Program-made: the position numbers and the translations under genes | The notes under the pieces: model-generated | Told to the model about the DNA's origin: nothing | Databases searched by the model: none | What the model saw: the letters and a program-made list of their open reading frames with translations, nothing else | In this document: positions 55,382 through 64,000 of the stretch, piece by piece | Layout of the letters: each line of letters opens with the position of its first letter | Numbering within the stretch: the first letter of the stretch is position 1 | Assembly (NCBI RefSeq): GCF_001445655.1 | Contig: NZ_LNBE01000004.1 | Coordinates: 186,001 to 250,000, forward strand | Length of the DNA: 64,000 nt | From: Streptomyces roseifaciens | GTDB taxonomy: Bacteria; Actinomycetota; Actinomycetes; Streptomycetales; Streptomycetaceae | Reading direction: 5' to 3'

Positions 55382-55465
55382 GACCCCGGATCAGCCGGTG
55401 ACCCCGGATCAGCCGGTGACCCCGGATCAGCCGGTGGGGCCGGATTCCGCGGGGCCGGATTCCGC
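55382..55465. repeat. Tandem repeats at the end of an oxidoreductase gene
   Basis: Three exact 18-bp units GACCCCGGATCAGCCGGT (55382-55399, 55400-55417, 55418-55435) are followed by two exact 15-bp units GGGGCCGGATTCCGC (55436-55450, 55451-55465). The 15-bp units encode the SGPAE repeat at the C-terminus of the minus-strand gene; its stop codon lies in the third 18-bp unit. Confidence 0.95.
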
Positions 55466-56464
55466 GGGGGCGGCCGGGCGGACCGGCCGGTTCTCCCGGC
55501 GGGACGTCTCGCACGCCTCCGCCACCAGCAGGGCGTGCAAGCCCTCGCGGGCCGGGCAGGGGTTGGGCACCTCGCCGCGGGCCGCCCGCAAGAAGGCGGC
55601 CAGCTCGGCGCGGTACGCGGCGCCGAACCGCTCCAGGAAGCCGGTCCAGGGGCGGGCCGGAGGGGGCGGGCCGGACGGCTCGGCGGACGTCGCGGGCGTA
55701 CGGGCGTCCAGGCCCACGACCCACTGGTCGAGCTCCCCGGACAGCTCCGTCCGCACGTCGTAGCCCGCGCCGTTGCAGCGGGTCGCCGTCGCCGTCACCA
55801 GGGTGCCGTCGTCCAGGGTGAGCAGGACGGCGGCCGTGTCCACGTCGCCCGCCGCACGGAAGGCCCCCGCGCCCGCGCCGCCGGTCGCGCCCCGCGCGTA
55901 CACCTCCGTCACCTCCCGGCCCGTCAGCCAGCGCACCGCGTCGAAGTCGTGCACCAGGCAGTCGCGGATCAGGCCGCCCGAGCGGGCCAGGAAGCCGGGC
56001 GGCGGGGGTGCGGGGTCGGACGTCACGGTGCGGATGGTGTGCACGCGGCCGAGCCGCCCCGTGCGCAGCGCCTCGCGCGCGGCGCGGAAACCGGCGTCGA
56101 AGCGCCGCTGGAACCCCAGCTGCAGCAGCGTCCCCGCGGCGTCGACCTCGCGCAGCGCGCGCAGCGTCCCGGGGACGTCGAGGGCGACCGGCTTCTCGCA
56201 GAACGCGGGCAGGCCGGCGCGGGCCGCGCGCGCGATCAGGCCGGGGTGGGCGGAGGTGGTCGCCGCGATCACGACCGCGTCGACGCCGCCGTCGAACACG
56301 GCCTCGGGGGAGGGTGCGGTACGGGCGCCGATGCGCTCGGCGACCGCGGCGGCCCGCTCGTGGTCGGCGTCCGCGACGACGACCTGCCCGACCCCGTCGA
56401 GCGCCGCGACCACGGCCGCGTGATGCGCCCCGATCCGCCCGGCCCCGACGACTCCGATCCGCAT
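55427..56464 (-). CDS. Gfo/Idh/MocA oxidoreductase, inositol 2-dehydrogenase-like
   Basis: NAD-dependent sugar/inositol dehydrogenase, 345 aa. The Rossmann loop IGVVGAGRIGAHHAAVV opens it; FCEKPVALD holds the catalytic Lys; GFQRRFDAGF and the DCLVHDFDAVRWL block give the Asp/His active site. The place in an inositol cluster suggests IolG or a scyllo-inositol dehydrogenase. ATG 56464 has GGAG seven bases upstream. The C-terminal SGPAESGP tail comes from tandem DNA repeats. Separated from the other iol genes by a repeat-rich gap. Confidence 0.88.
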   Translation of the reverse strand: MRIGVVGAGRIGAHHAAVVAALDGVGQVVVADADHERAAAVAERIGARTAPSPEAVFDGGVDAVVIAATTSAHPGLIARAARAGLPAFCEKPVALDVPGTLRALREVDAAGTLLQLGFQRRFDAGFRAAREALRTGRLGRVHTIRTVTSDPAPPPPGFLARSGGLIRDCLVHDFDAVRWLTGREVTEVYARGATGGAGAGAFRAAGDVDTAAVLLTLDDGTLVTATATRCNGAGYDVRTELSGELDQWVVGLDARTPATSAEPSGPPPPARPWTGFLERFGAAYRAELAAFLRAARGEVPNPCPAREGLHALLVAEACETSRRENRPVRPAAPAESGPAESGPTG

Positions 56465-56582
56465 GACTGACTCCGTCCTGTGGCCCTGACACCACCGAGC
56501 CGGAACGGCCGGTGGCCGACCGCCGCGGGGTCCCCTGCCGGGAGGCGTGGCGGCGCCGTGGTGCCGTGGCGCGCGGGCGGTT

Positions 56583-56660
56583 GGGCACCGCCGGGCTGCG
56601 CCGTCGCGGTTGCTTGCCGTTGCGGCGGGGGGTGGATGCCCGGCATCCGAAGCGGTGCGC
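56583..56660. repeat. Dispersed repeat, copy 1
   Basis: A 78-bp element that matches copy 2 (56737-56814) at 72 of 78 positions. It starts gggcaccgccgggctgcgcc. A further 42 bp downstream (56661-56702) match 56855-56896 at 38 of 42. It lies in the 520-nt gene-free gap between two dehydrogenase genes. Confidence 0.9.
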
Positions 56661-56736
56661 AGGCGAAGTGGTCCCGCCGCCGCGGTGGACAACCCCCGCC
56701 GGGGTGTCCGGCGGTGCCGAACGGCCGCCGTCGGCT

Positions 56737-56814
56737 GGGCACCGCCGGGCTGCGCCGTCGTGGTTGTCCGCCGTTGCGGCGGGGGGTGGATACCCGGCAT
56801 CCGGAGCGGTGCGC
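56737..56814. repeat. Dispersed repeat, copy 2
   Basis: Second 78-bp copy, same orientation as copy 1. The next 40 bp differ, then the shared downstream part returns at 56855-56896. Confidence 0.9.
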
Positions 56815-56890
56815 GCCGGGGGCGTGGGCGGCGTGCATCCGCGAGGTTGCCGGCAGGCGAACTGGTCCCGCCGCCGTGGCGGGCAACCCC

Positions 56891-56934
56891 CGCCGGGCTG
56901 CGCTGTCGTGGTTGCTCGCGGTTGCGGCGGGGGG
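56891..56934. repeat. Dispersed repeat, copy 3 (partial)
   Basis: About 44 bp matching the first half of copies 1 and 2, with the core GTGGTTGCTCGCGGTTGCGG. Same orientation. Confidence 0.85.
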
Positions 56935-56984
56935 CCCGGCACCCGGACCGTGCGGGTCGCCGGCAGGGCGGTCCGCCTGCCGCC

Positions 56985-58004
56985 TCATGCGTACAGAGGT
57001 GGTCGCGGCGTCAGGTCCACTTCCGTGCGGGTGCCCGATGACTGGGCTCGGACGCCTGCTTCGCAGACCGCCGCTGCCGCGTACCCGTCCCACACGCTCG
57101 GCCCCTCCGTCACCCCGCGCCGCGTGGCGTCGACCCAGTGCTGGATCTCGCGGTCGTACGCGTCGCGGAAGCGGTCCACGTAGTCCTGGGCGACGGCGCC
57201 GCCCCAGCGGCCCGCCGCGTTCACGTACAGCCCGTGCGCGTCGCCGAGCCGCGCGCTGCCGCGCTCGGCCACCGCCTCGCACTGCACCTGGTAGCCGAAG
57301 CCGCAGTTGACGAAGATCTCGACGTCGGCGACCGCCCCGCCGGACGTTTCCAGGATGACCAGCTGAGGGTCGCTCAGGGCGTCCGGCGCGGCGGACGACG
57401 GGGCCGGTTTCACCACGCTCACCGCCGTGATCTCCTGCCCCAGCAGCCACCGCGTGGCGTCGATCTCGTGCACCACCGAGTCGTTGATCATCATCGCCTC
57501 GGTGAAGCCGGGCGGCGTGGCCACGTTGCGGTGCCGGCAGTGCAGCATCAGCGCCCGGCCGAGCGCCCCGCCGTCGAGCAGCGCCTTGAGCTGCACGTAC
57601 TCGGCGTCGTAGCGCCGCATGAACCCCACCTGCACCCGCCGGTGCCCGAGCCGGACCTCCGCGTCCAGCACCCGCAGCGCGGACGCCGCATCGGGCGTGA
57701 GGGGCTTCTCGCACAGCACGGGCAGGTCGCGCGCGAGGGCGTCCAGCAGGGCCGCCTCGTGCGCGGGCCCGGGCGAGGCGATGAGCACGGCGTCGACGCC
57801 GGGCGCGTCCATCGCCGCGGCGGCGTCGGTGTGCGCCGCGCATCCGGGGATCCCCGCCGCAGCCTTCTCCGCGCGCTCGCCGTCGACGTCTATGACCGCG
57901 GCGACCCGGGCCCCGCTGATGACCTCGTCGATGCGCCGGACGTGGTCGGACCCCATCCGCCCCGTGCCGATGACGGCGACGCCGAGGGTGCCTTCGTGCT
58001 TCAT
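56985..58004 (-). CDS. iolG: Gfo/Idh/MocA oxidoreductase, myo-inositol dehydrogenase-like
   Basis: A second NAD-dependent dehydrogenase, 339 aa. [18 protein letters not shown] is the cofactor loop, LCEKPLTPD has the catalytic Lys, [16 protein letters not shown] and [17 protein letters not shown] complete the active site. These blocks resemble inositol 2-dehydrogenase, which oxidises myo-inositol to scyllo-inosose. ATG 58004 is chosen, with GTG 58013 as an in-frame alternative. It is 19 nt after the TIM-barrel gene and cotranscribed with it. Confidence 0.85.
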   Translation of the reverse strand: MKHEGTLGVAVIGTGRMGSDHVRRIDEVISGARVAAVIDVDGERAEKAAAGIPGCAAHTDAAAAMDAPGVDAVLIASPGPAHEAALLDALARDLPVLCEKPLTPDAASALRVLDAEVRLGHRRVQVGFMRRYDAEYVQLKALLDGGALGRALMLHCRHRNVATPPGFTEAMMINDSVVHEIDATRWLLGQEITAVSVVKPAPSSAAPDALSDPQLVILETSGGAVADVEIFVNCGFGYQVQCEAVAERGSARLGDAHGLYVNAAGRWGGAVAQDYVDRFRDAYDREIQHWVDATRRGVTEGPSVWDGYAAAAVCEAGVRAQSSGTRTEVDLTPRPPLYA

Positions 58005-58023
58005 GCGTCCCACTTTCCTCGTC

Positions 58024-58950
58024 TCAGACGCCGCAGCCGCGCAGGAACCCCCGCGTGCGCCGAGCGATCGGCAGCGGGCGGTCCGGCGGGCACGGGTACA
58101 TGTCCTGTTCCACGATGGCGAACAGGTCCGCGTCCAGCCGGGAGGCCGCGTCGATGACGGGTTCCAGCGCGGGAACCCCCTGCGGGGGCTCGCACATGAC
58201 GCCCTGTCGCACGGCGGGCCCGAAGGCCGTCCCCTTGGCGAGGACGTCCGCGAGGACCTCCGGGTCGACCTGCTTGAGGTGGAGGTAGCCGATCCGCTCC
58301 CCGTACGTCTCGATGAGCCGGACGCTGTCCCCGCCGCAGTACGCGTAATGCCCGGTGTCCAGGCAGAGGCTGACCAGCGACGCGTCCGTGGCGTCCAGGA
58401 AGCGCTCGACGTGCGCCTCGCCGTCGATGTGGGTGTCGGCGTGCGGGTGGACGACGATGCCGAGCCCGTAGCGCTCGCGGACCTCGCGGGCGAGCCGCTC
58501 CGTGCCGGCGGCGAGGTGGCGCCACTGCTCCGCGCTCAGCTCGGGGTCCTCGAGGATCTCGGCGGTCTTGTCGTCGCGCCAGAAGGAGGGGATGACGACG
58601 AGGTGGCGGGCGCCCATCGCGGCGGTGAGCTCGGCGACGGGGGCGACGTGCGCCCAGGTCGCCTCCCAGGCGGCCGGCCCGCGGTGCAGCGCGGTGAAGA
58701 CCGTGCCGGCCGAGACCGTGAGGCCGCGCCGCTGCGTCTCGTCGCGCAGGCGGGCGGCGTCGGTCGGCAGATAGCCGTACGGGCCCAGCTCGATCCACTC
58801 GTAGCCCGCCTCGGCGACCTCGTCGAGGAACTGCCGCCACGGCAGCTGCGCGGGATCGTCGGCGAACCAGACGCCCCACGAGTCGGGGGCGGAACCGACC
58901 CGGATGCGGCGGCGGTCGGCGGCGGGGGGCGTCGCGTGGGGAGCGGGCAT
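58024..58950 (-). CDS. IolE/IolH-type TIM-barrel isomerase
   Basis: Sugar-isomerase-like barrel, 308 aa. The N-terminus [16 protein letters not shown] and [11 protein letters not shown] are typical of the inositol-cluster members. Metal ligands lie in [28 protein letters not shown] and [11 protein letters not shown]. It could be an inosose dehydratase (IolE), an isomerase (IolI) or IolH; the sequence does not decide. First gene of a minus-strand pair, divergent from iolC across a shared promoter region. Confidence 0.8.
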   Translation of the reverse strand: MPAPHATPPAADRRRIRVGSAPDSWGVWFADDPAQLPWRQFLDEVAEAGYEWIELGPYGYLPTDAARLRDETQRRGLTVSAGTVFTALHRGPAAWEATWAHVAPVAELTAAMGARHLVVIPSFWRDDKTAEILEDPELSAEQWRHLAAGTERLAREVRERYGLGIVVHPHADTHIDGEAHVERFLDATDASLVSLCLDTGHYAYCGGDSVRLIETYGERIGYLHLKQVDPEVLADVLAKGTAFGPAVRQGVMCEPPQGVPALEPVIDAASRLDADLFAIVEQDMYPCPPDRPLPIARRTRGFLRGCGV

Positions 58951-59019
58951 GGTGGCTCTCCTCGGGCGAGGGCGGGATTGCCCGTAGCTTCCTAGGGGGG
59001 CGGGGGAGTGTCAAGGCTT

Positions 59020-59037
59020 CGTCCGGACATACGGACG
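59020..59037. promoter_or_regulatory. Inverted repeat in the iol divergent promoter
   Basis: CGTCCG at 59020-59025 and CGGACG at 59032-59037 with 6-nt spacing. Nearby GTCAAGG occurs at 59010-59016 and 59042-59048 (each a TTGAC on the minus strand), and on the opposite strand at 59084-59089. Probably an operator plus -35 elements for the minus-strand genes. Confidence 0.4.
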
Positions 59038-59084
59038 TAACGTCAAGGCACGTTCCGTTCACGTCTATATGTAAGGACAAATCC

Positions 59085-59114
59085 TTGACAGGGTCCGGCG
59101 GACCCGGCTAGACC
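59085..59114 (+). promoter_or_regulatory. Promoter of iolC
   Basis: -35 TTGACA (59085-59090), 18-nt spacer, -10 TAGACC (59109-59114). The spacer contains a palindrome GGGTCC-ggc-GGACCC (59091-59105), so a repressor could sit inside the promoter. It is 28 nt upstream of the iolC start codon. Confidence 0.6.
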
Positions 59115-59141
59115 TGAGCCGAATCGTCAGGAAGGGCGCCG

Positions 59142-60550
<1,409 letters not shown>

Positions 60551-60554
<4 letters not shown>

Positions 60555-61429
60555 CCGTGCAGATCGCCGAGCTCGCCCGTATCCGCAGCCGGCACCCCGA
60601 GGCCATCGCCGAAGCCGCCGCCCGGCGTGCCCGGCGGCCGCTCGTCGGGGACAGCGGGCGCCTGATGATCATCGCGGCGGACCACCCCGCGCGCGGCGCC
60701 CTCGGTGTCGGCGACCGGCCCCTCGCCATGGCCGCCCGGCCCGACCTGCTGGAGCGGCTCTGCCTCGCGCTGTCCCGGCCCGGCGTCGACGGGGTCCTCG
60801 CCTCCGCCGACATCCTGGACGACCTGCTGCTGCTCGGCGCGCTGGAGAACAAGGTCGTCATCGGCTCCATGAACCGCGGCGGGCTGGCCGGCGCGGCCTT
60901 CGAGATGGACGACCGCTTCACCGGGCCCCGCGCGGAGGACCTCGCGGCGCTCGGCTTCGACGCGGGCAAGCTGCTGCTGCGCATCGACCCCGGCGACCCC
61001 GGCTCGCTCACGACCCTGCACGCGGCCGCCCGCGCCGTCGACGCGATGGCGGCGCGCCGGCTGCCGGTCTTCGTCGAACCGTTCCTCTCCCGGCGCATCG
61101 ACGGCAGGGTCGTCAACGACCTGAGCGCCGAGGCCGTCACGAGGGCGATCGCCATCGCCTCCGGGCTGGGGGGCACGTCCGCCTACACCTGGCTCAAGGT
61201 GCCGGTGACGGACGACCCCGCGGACATGGCACGGGTGATGGAGACGTCGACACTGCCGGCCGTGCTCCTCGGGGGCGACGTCGGGGACGACCGGGACGCG
61301 GCGTACGAGCGCTGGCGGTCGGCGCTGCGCCTGCCGACGGTGCAGGGGCTGGTCGTGGGCCGGGCGCTGCTCTACCCGGCGGACGGGGACGTGGCGGGCG
61401 CGGTGGACAGGGCGGTGGGGTTGCTGTGA
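60551..61429 (+). CDS. Cgl0159-family (beta/alpha)8 aldolase-like protein
   Basis: A 292-aa barrel protein typical of actinobacterial inositol clusters. LMIIAADHPARGALGVG, GVLASADILDDLLLLGALE, NKVVIGSMNRGG, and AYTWLKVPV mark the family; Lys in the latter could be the Schiff-base residue of a class I aldolase. It may do the aldolase step (IolJ-like), which is not shown here. GTG 60551 overlaps the iolC stop by four bases. It precedes iolB by 256 nt. Confidence 0.8.
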
Positions 61430-61539
61430 CGGGTGCGCGGGTTGCGGCGCGGCCGGGCGCTACGGGGCGCGTCCGCGGGCGGGCGCGGGTGAGTGACGGC
61501 TCGCCGGCCGGTCCCCGCCCGTCACCAGGGGTGGATCCG

Positions 61540-61586
61540 GCACCGCCGGGCCGGTACGCGGTGGTTGCTCGCCGTTGCGGCGGGGG
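61540..61586. repeat. Dispersed repeat, copy 4 (partial)
   Basis: About 47 bp matching the repeat of 56583-56934: gcaccgccgggc, then gcggtggttgctcgccgttg and cggcgggg. Same orientation. It lies in the 256-nt gap before iolB. Confidence 0.8.
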
Positions 61587-61685
61587 AAGGGCCCCGGCCC
61601 CACCCTTTCACCGTTTCCCGGGGGCAAGCCCCCGGCCCCCGGGGCCCTTCCGTCGCCCACTCCGCCCTCGCCAGGAGGCCTCCCC

Positions 61686-62546
61686 ATGACTCCGCCCCCG
61701 ATCCCGCCCTACGACGTGGACGTCGCCCCCGAGCAGGCCGGCTGGGCGTACTCCTCCCTCAGGGTGCTCACCCTTCCCCCCGGCGGCGCCCACACCTTCC
61801 CCACCGGTGACAGCGAGTGGATCGTGCTCCCCCTCCGCGGCGGCTGCGCCGTCACCACCGGCGACGGCGACTCCTTCGAACTCCGCGGCCGCGCGAGCCC
61901 TTTCTCGTCGACCACCGACTTCGCCTACGTTCCCCGCGACGCCACCGTCACCCTCACCACCCCGGCCGGCGGCCGCTTCGCCCTCGCCGGGGCCCGCTGC
62001 GAGCGCCGTCTGCCCGCCCGCTACGGCCCTGCCGAGGCCGTTCCCGTCGAGCTGCGCGGCTCCGGCACCTGTTCCCGTCAGGTCAACAACTTCGCCGCCG
62101 CAGGCGTCTTCGCGTGCGACAAGCTCATCGCCGTCGAGGTCCTCACTCCGGGCGGCAACTGGTCCTCCTATCCGCCCCACAAGCACGACGAGCACCACCC
62201 GGGCGAGGAGTCCGAGCTGGAGGAGATCTACTACTTCGAGATCGCGGACGGGCCCTCCGGCACCCCGGGCCTCGGCTACCAGCGCGTGTCGCCCTCGCGC
62301 GACAAGGGCACCGACGTCCTCGCCGAGGTCCGCACGGGCGACGTCGTGCTCATCCCCGACGGCTGGCACGGCCCGTCCATGGCCGCGCCCGGCCACGACA
62401 TGTACTACCTCAACGTCATGGCCGGCCCCGGCGCGGAGCGCGAATGGCTCATCCGCGACCACCCCGACCATGCCTGGATCCGTACGACCTGGCCGGACCA
62501 GCCGGTCGACCCACGGCTGCCGCTCCACCCGGGAGGGAACCGATGA
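61686..62546 (+). CDS. iolB: 5-deoxy-glucuronate isomerase
   Basis: Cupin isomerase of the inositol pathway, 286 aa. It converts 5-deoxy-glucuronate to 2-deoxy-5-keto-gluconate, the IolC substrate. The metal site is formed by PPHKHDEHHPGEESELEEIY with the His/Glu ligands, plus a later His in DGWHGPSMAAPGHDMYYLNV. GNWSSYPPHKHD is diagnostic. AGGAGG seven bases upstream fixes the ATG. The stop overlaps the iolD ATG. Confidence 0.93.
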   Translation: MTPPPIPPYDVDVAPEQAGWAYSSLRVLTLPPGGAHTFPTGDSEWIVLPLRGGCAVTTGDGDSFELRGRASPFSSTTDFAYVPRDATVTLTTPAGGRFALAGARCERRLPARYGPAEAVPVELRGSGTCSRQVNNFAAAGVFACDKLIAVEVLTPGGNWSSYPPHKHDEHHPGEESELEEIYYFEIADGPSGTPGLGYQRVSPSRDKGTDVLAEVRTGDVVLIPDGWHGPSMAAPGHDMYYLNVMAGPGAEREWLIRDHPDHAWIRTTWPDQPVDPRLPLHPGGNR

Positions 62547-64000
62547 CGACCGACGGGACGACCGACCGGATGACCGACCAGACAACCGACCGGACAACCG
62601 ACCGGACGGCCACCCGCCGCCTCACCGTCGCCCAGGCCCTGGTGGCGTTCCTCGCCCGCCAGTACACCGAGCGCGACGGCCGCCGGCAGCGTCTGATCGC
62701 CGCCTGCTGGGGCATCTTCGGCCACGGCAACGTCGCCGGGATCGGGCAGGCGCTGCTGGAGTCCGGCGACGTCATGCCGTACCACCAGGGCCGCAACGAA
62801 CAAGCGATGGTCCACGCGGCCGTGGGCTACGCCCGCCACCGCGACCGGCTCTCCGCGCACGCCGTCACCACGTCGATCGGCCCCGGCGCCACCAACCTCG
62901 TCACCGGCGCCGCCCTCGCCACGGTCAACCGCATCCCCGTTCTCCTGCTGCCCGGCGACACGTTCGCCGGGCGGCCCGCCGACCCCGTCCTGCAGCAGCT
63001 CGAACACCCCGGCGCGGGCGACGTGTCCGTCAACGACTGCCTGCGCCCGGTCTCCCGGTACTTCGACCGGATCACCCGTCCGGAGGCACTCATTCCGGCC
63101 GCCCTGCAGGCCGTACGCGTCCTCGCCGACCCCGTCGAGACCGGCGCCGTCACCCTCGCCCTGCCGCAGGACGTGCAGGCCGAGGCGTACGACTGGCCGG
63201 AGGAGTTCTTCGCCGAGCGCGTCTGGCGCGTGCGCCGCCCGGCCCCCGACCCGGCCGAACTGGCGGCGGCCGCGGCAGCCGTACGCGCCGCCCGCCGCCC
63301 CCTGCTGATCGCCGGCGGCGGCGTCCACCACAGCGAGGCCGAGGACGCGCTGCGCGCCCTCGCCGACGCGACCGGCATCCCCGTCGCCTCCACCCAGGCA
63401 GGCAAGGGATCCCTGCACCACGCCCACCCGGCGGACGTCGGCGGCATCGGCCATACCGGCACGGCCGTCGCCGACGACCTGGCCCGCACGGCCGACGTGG
63501 TCATCGGCATCGGCACCCGCTACAGCGACTTCACCACCGCCTCGAACACCCTCTTCGCCGCCCCGGACGTGCGCTTCGTCAACCTCAACACCGCCTCCTT
63601 CGACGCCCACAAGCTCTCCGCGCTGCCCCTCGTCGCGGACGCCCGCACCGGCCTGGAGGCGCTGACGGAGGCCCTGGCCGGCCACCGCGTCCCGGACGCG
63701 TACGAGAAGGAGTACACGGCCGGCAAGCAGGCCTGGGAGCGGCTCGTCACCCGGGCGTTCACCGCGCAGGACGCCGCCGCGCGCCCGACCCAGGCCCAGG
63801 TCCTCGGCGCCCTCGACGCCGTCGTCGACGACTCCGACGTCGTCATCAACGCCGCCGGCTCCCTCCCCGGCGACCTGCACAAGCTCTGGCGCGCCCGCTC
63901 CCGCCGCCAGTACCACCTCGAATACGGCTACTCCTGCATGGGCTACGAGATCCCGGCGGCGATCGGCGTCGCCCTGGCCGAGCCCGGCCGCCCGGTGTGG
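62543..64000 (+). CDS. iolD: 3D-trihydroxycyclohexane-1,2-dione hydrolase, 3' truncated
   Basis: Thiamine-diphosphate ring-opening hydrolase of the inositol pathway. The first 486 residues are in the window and the gene runs off the right edge. The PYR-domain piece GIFGHGNVAGIGQALLESG, QGRNEQAMVHAAVGYAR and TTSIGPGATNLVTGAALATV are typical of IolD; the middle domain has LLIAGGGVHHSEA. ATG 62543 overlaps the iolB stop (ATGA) with GGGAGGGA upstream. The first 25 residues are an odd Thr/Asp/Arg repeat (TTDGTTDRMTDQTTD) encoded by DNA repeats. An in-frame ATG at 62570 is an alternative. Confidence 0.93.
   Translation, partial: MTTDGTTDRMTDQTTDRTTDRTATRRLTVAQALVAFLARQYTERDGRRQRLIAACWGIFGHGNVAGIGQALLESGDVMPYHQGRNEQAMVHAAVGYARHRDRLSAHAVTTSIGPGATNLVTGAALATVNRIPVLLLPGDTFAGRPADPVLQQLEHPGAGDVSVNDCLRPVSRYFDRITRPEALIPAALQAVRVLADPVETGAVTLALPQDVQAEAYDWPEEFFAERVWRVRRPAPDPAELAAAAAAVRAARRPLLIAGGGVHHSEAEDALRALADATGIPVASTQAGKGSLHHAHPADVGGIGHTGTAVADDLARTADVVIGIGTRYSDFTTASNTLFAAPDVRFVNLNTASFDAHKLSALPLVADARTGLEALTEALAGHRVPDAYEKEYTAGKQAWERLVTRAFTAQDAAARPTQAQVLGALDAVVDDSDVVINAAGSLPGDLHKLWRARSRRQYHLEYGYSCMGYEIPAAIGVALAEPGRPVW

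Noticed and set aside
55382..55465. Tandem repeat considered as a CRISPR array
   Set aside because: Units are head-to-tail with no spacers and encode the end of a gene; no cas genes other than the unlinked Cas4-like nuclease.

Overview
The window is chromosomal DNA of a Streptomyces or very close relative. The coding sequence is extremely GC-rich, with many GTG/TTG starts and purine-rich ribosome sites. AdpA, the A-factor/bld-cascade regulator, is present with its conserved TTA (bldA) codon. Gene sets next to it are typical Streptomyces core genes: orn, tRNA-His, a CebE-type sugar ABC operon, glmS, a GH20 hexosaminidase, acyl-CoA catabolism genes, an agmatinase, recD2 and a citrate synthase. 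I see no insertion sequence, prophage, rRNA operon or CRISPR array.

Layout. 40-4778: a minus-strand sugar-uptake operon (lipoprotein binding protein, two permeases, GH1 beta-glucosidase) with no ATPase gene and no adjacent repressor. 4946-10994: a phosphoglycerate-mutase-like phosphatase, then a plus-strand run of PAP2 membrane protein, an iron-sulfur Cas4/RecB-type nuclease, an unknown protein and a UPF1/Dna2-like helicase. The last three are translationally coupled. 11022-18010: a spermidine-synthase-like protein, an NsdA-like regulator carrying a perfect 68-bp inverted repeat, tRNA-His, orn, adpA and a universal stress protein. 18335-24442: amino-sugar metabolism (glmS, hexosaminidase) and a secreted Cys-rich protein. 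24562-33514: a leucine/isovalerate-type acyl-CoA degradation operon with a divergent TetR regulator and two matching 16-bp operators, then a second acyl-CoA dehydrogenase and a thioesterase. 33564-45591: agmatinase, an orphan KdpB, a phytase-like exoprotein, a fused ABC exporter, a DHFR-like protein and a secreted S37 peptidase. 45616-49988: regulators and transport. 50313-54081: recD2 and citrate synthase. 54574-64000: a copper chaperone, a small HTH protein and a myo-inositol catabolism cluster (two Gfo/Idh/MocA dehydrogenases, a TIM-barrel isomerase, IolC, a Cgl0159-type protein, IolB, IolD). IolD runs off the right edge.

How parts work together. The sugar operon imports an oligosaccharide, probably cellobiose or a cello-oligosaccharide, for cytoplasmic hydrolysis. 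The carboxylase, HMG-CoA lyase and acyl-CoA dehydrogenase genes form one catabolic route, with the divergent TetR protein as likely repressor. The iol genes convert inositol stepwise to the deoxy-gluconate level, and divergent promoters at 58951-59141 probably control both halves.

Most unusual items. (1) The split Dna2-like set at 6776-10994, whose gene order (Fe-S nuclease, middle protein, SF1B helicase) copies the domain order of eukaryotic Dna2. (2) The 68-bp perfect inverted repeat inside the regulator gene at 13178-13329. (3) A collagen-like Gly-X-Y tail on the IolC kinase. (4) A KdpB ATPase with no KdpA or KdpC beside it. (5) A secreted protein ending in a hydrophobic six-cysteine segment. 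All functional calls come from reading the sequence; no database search was run.
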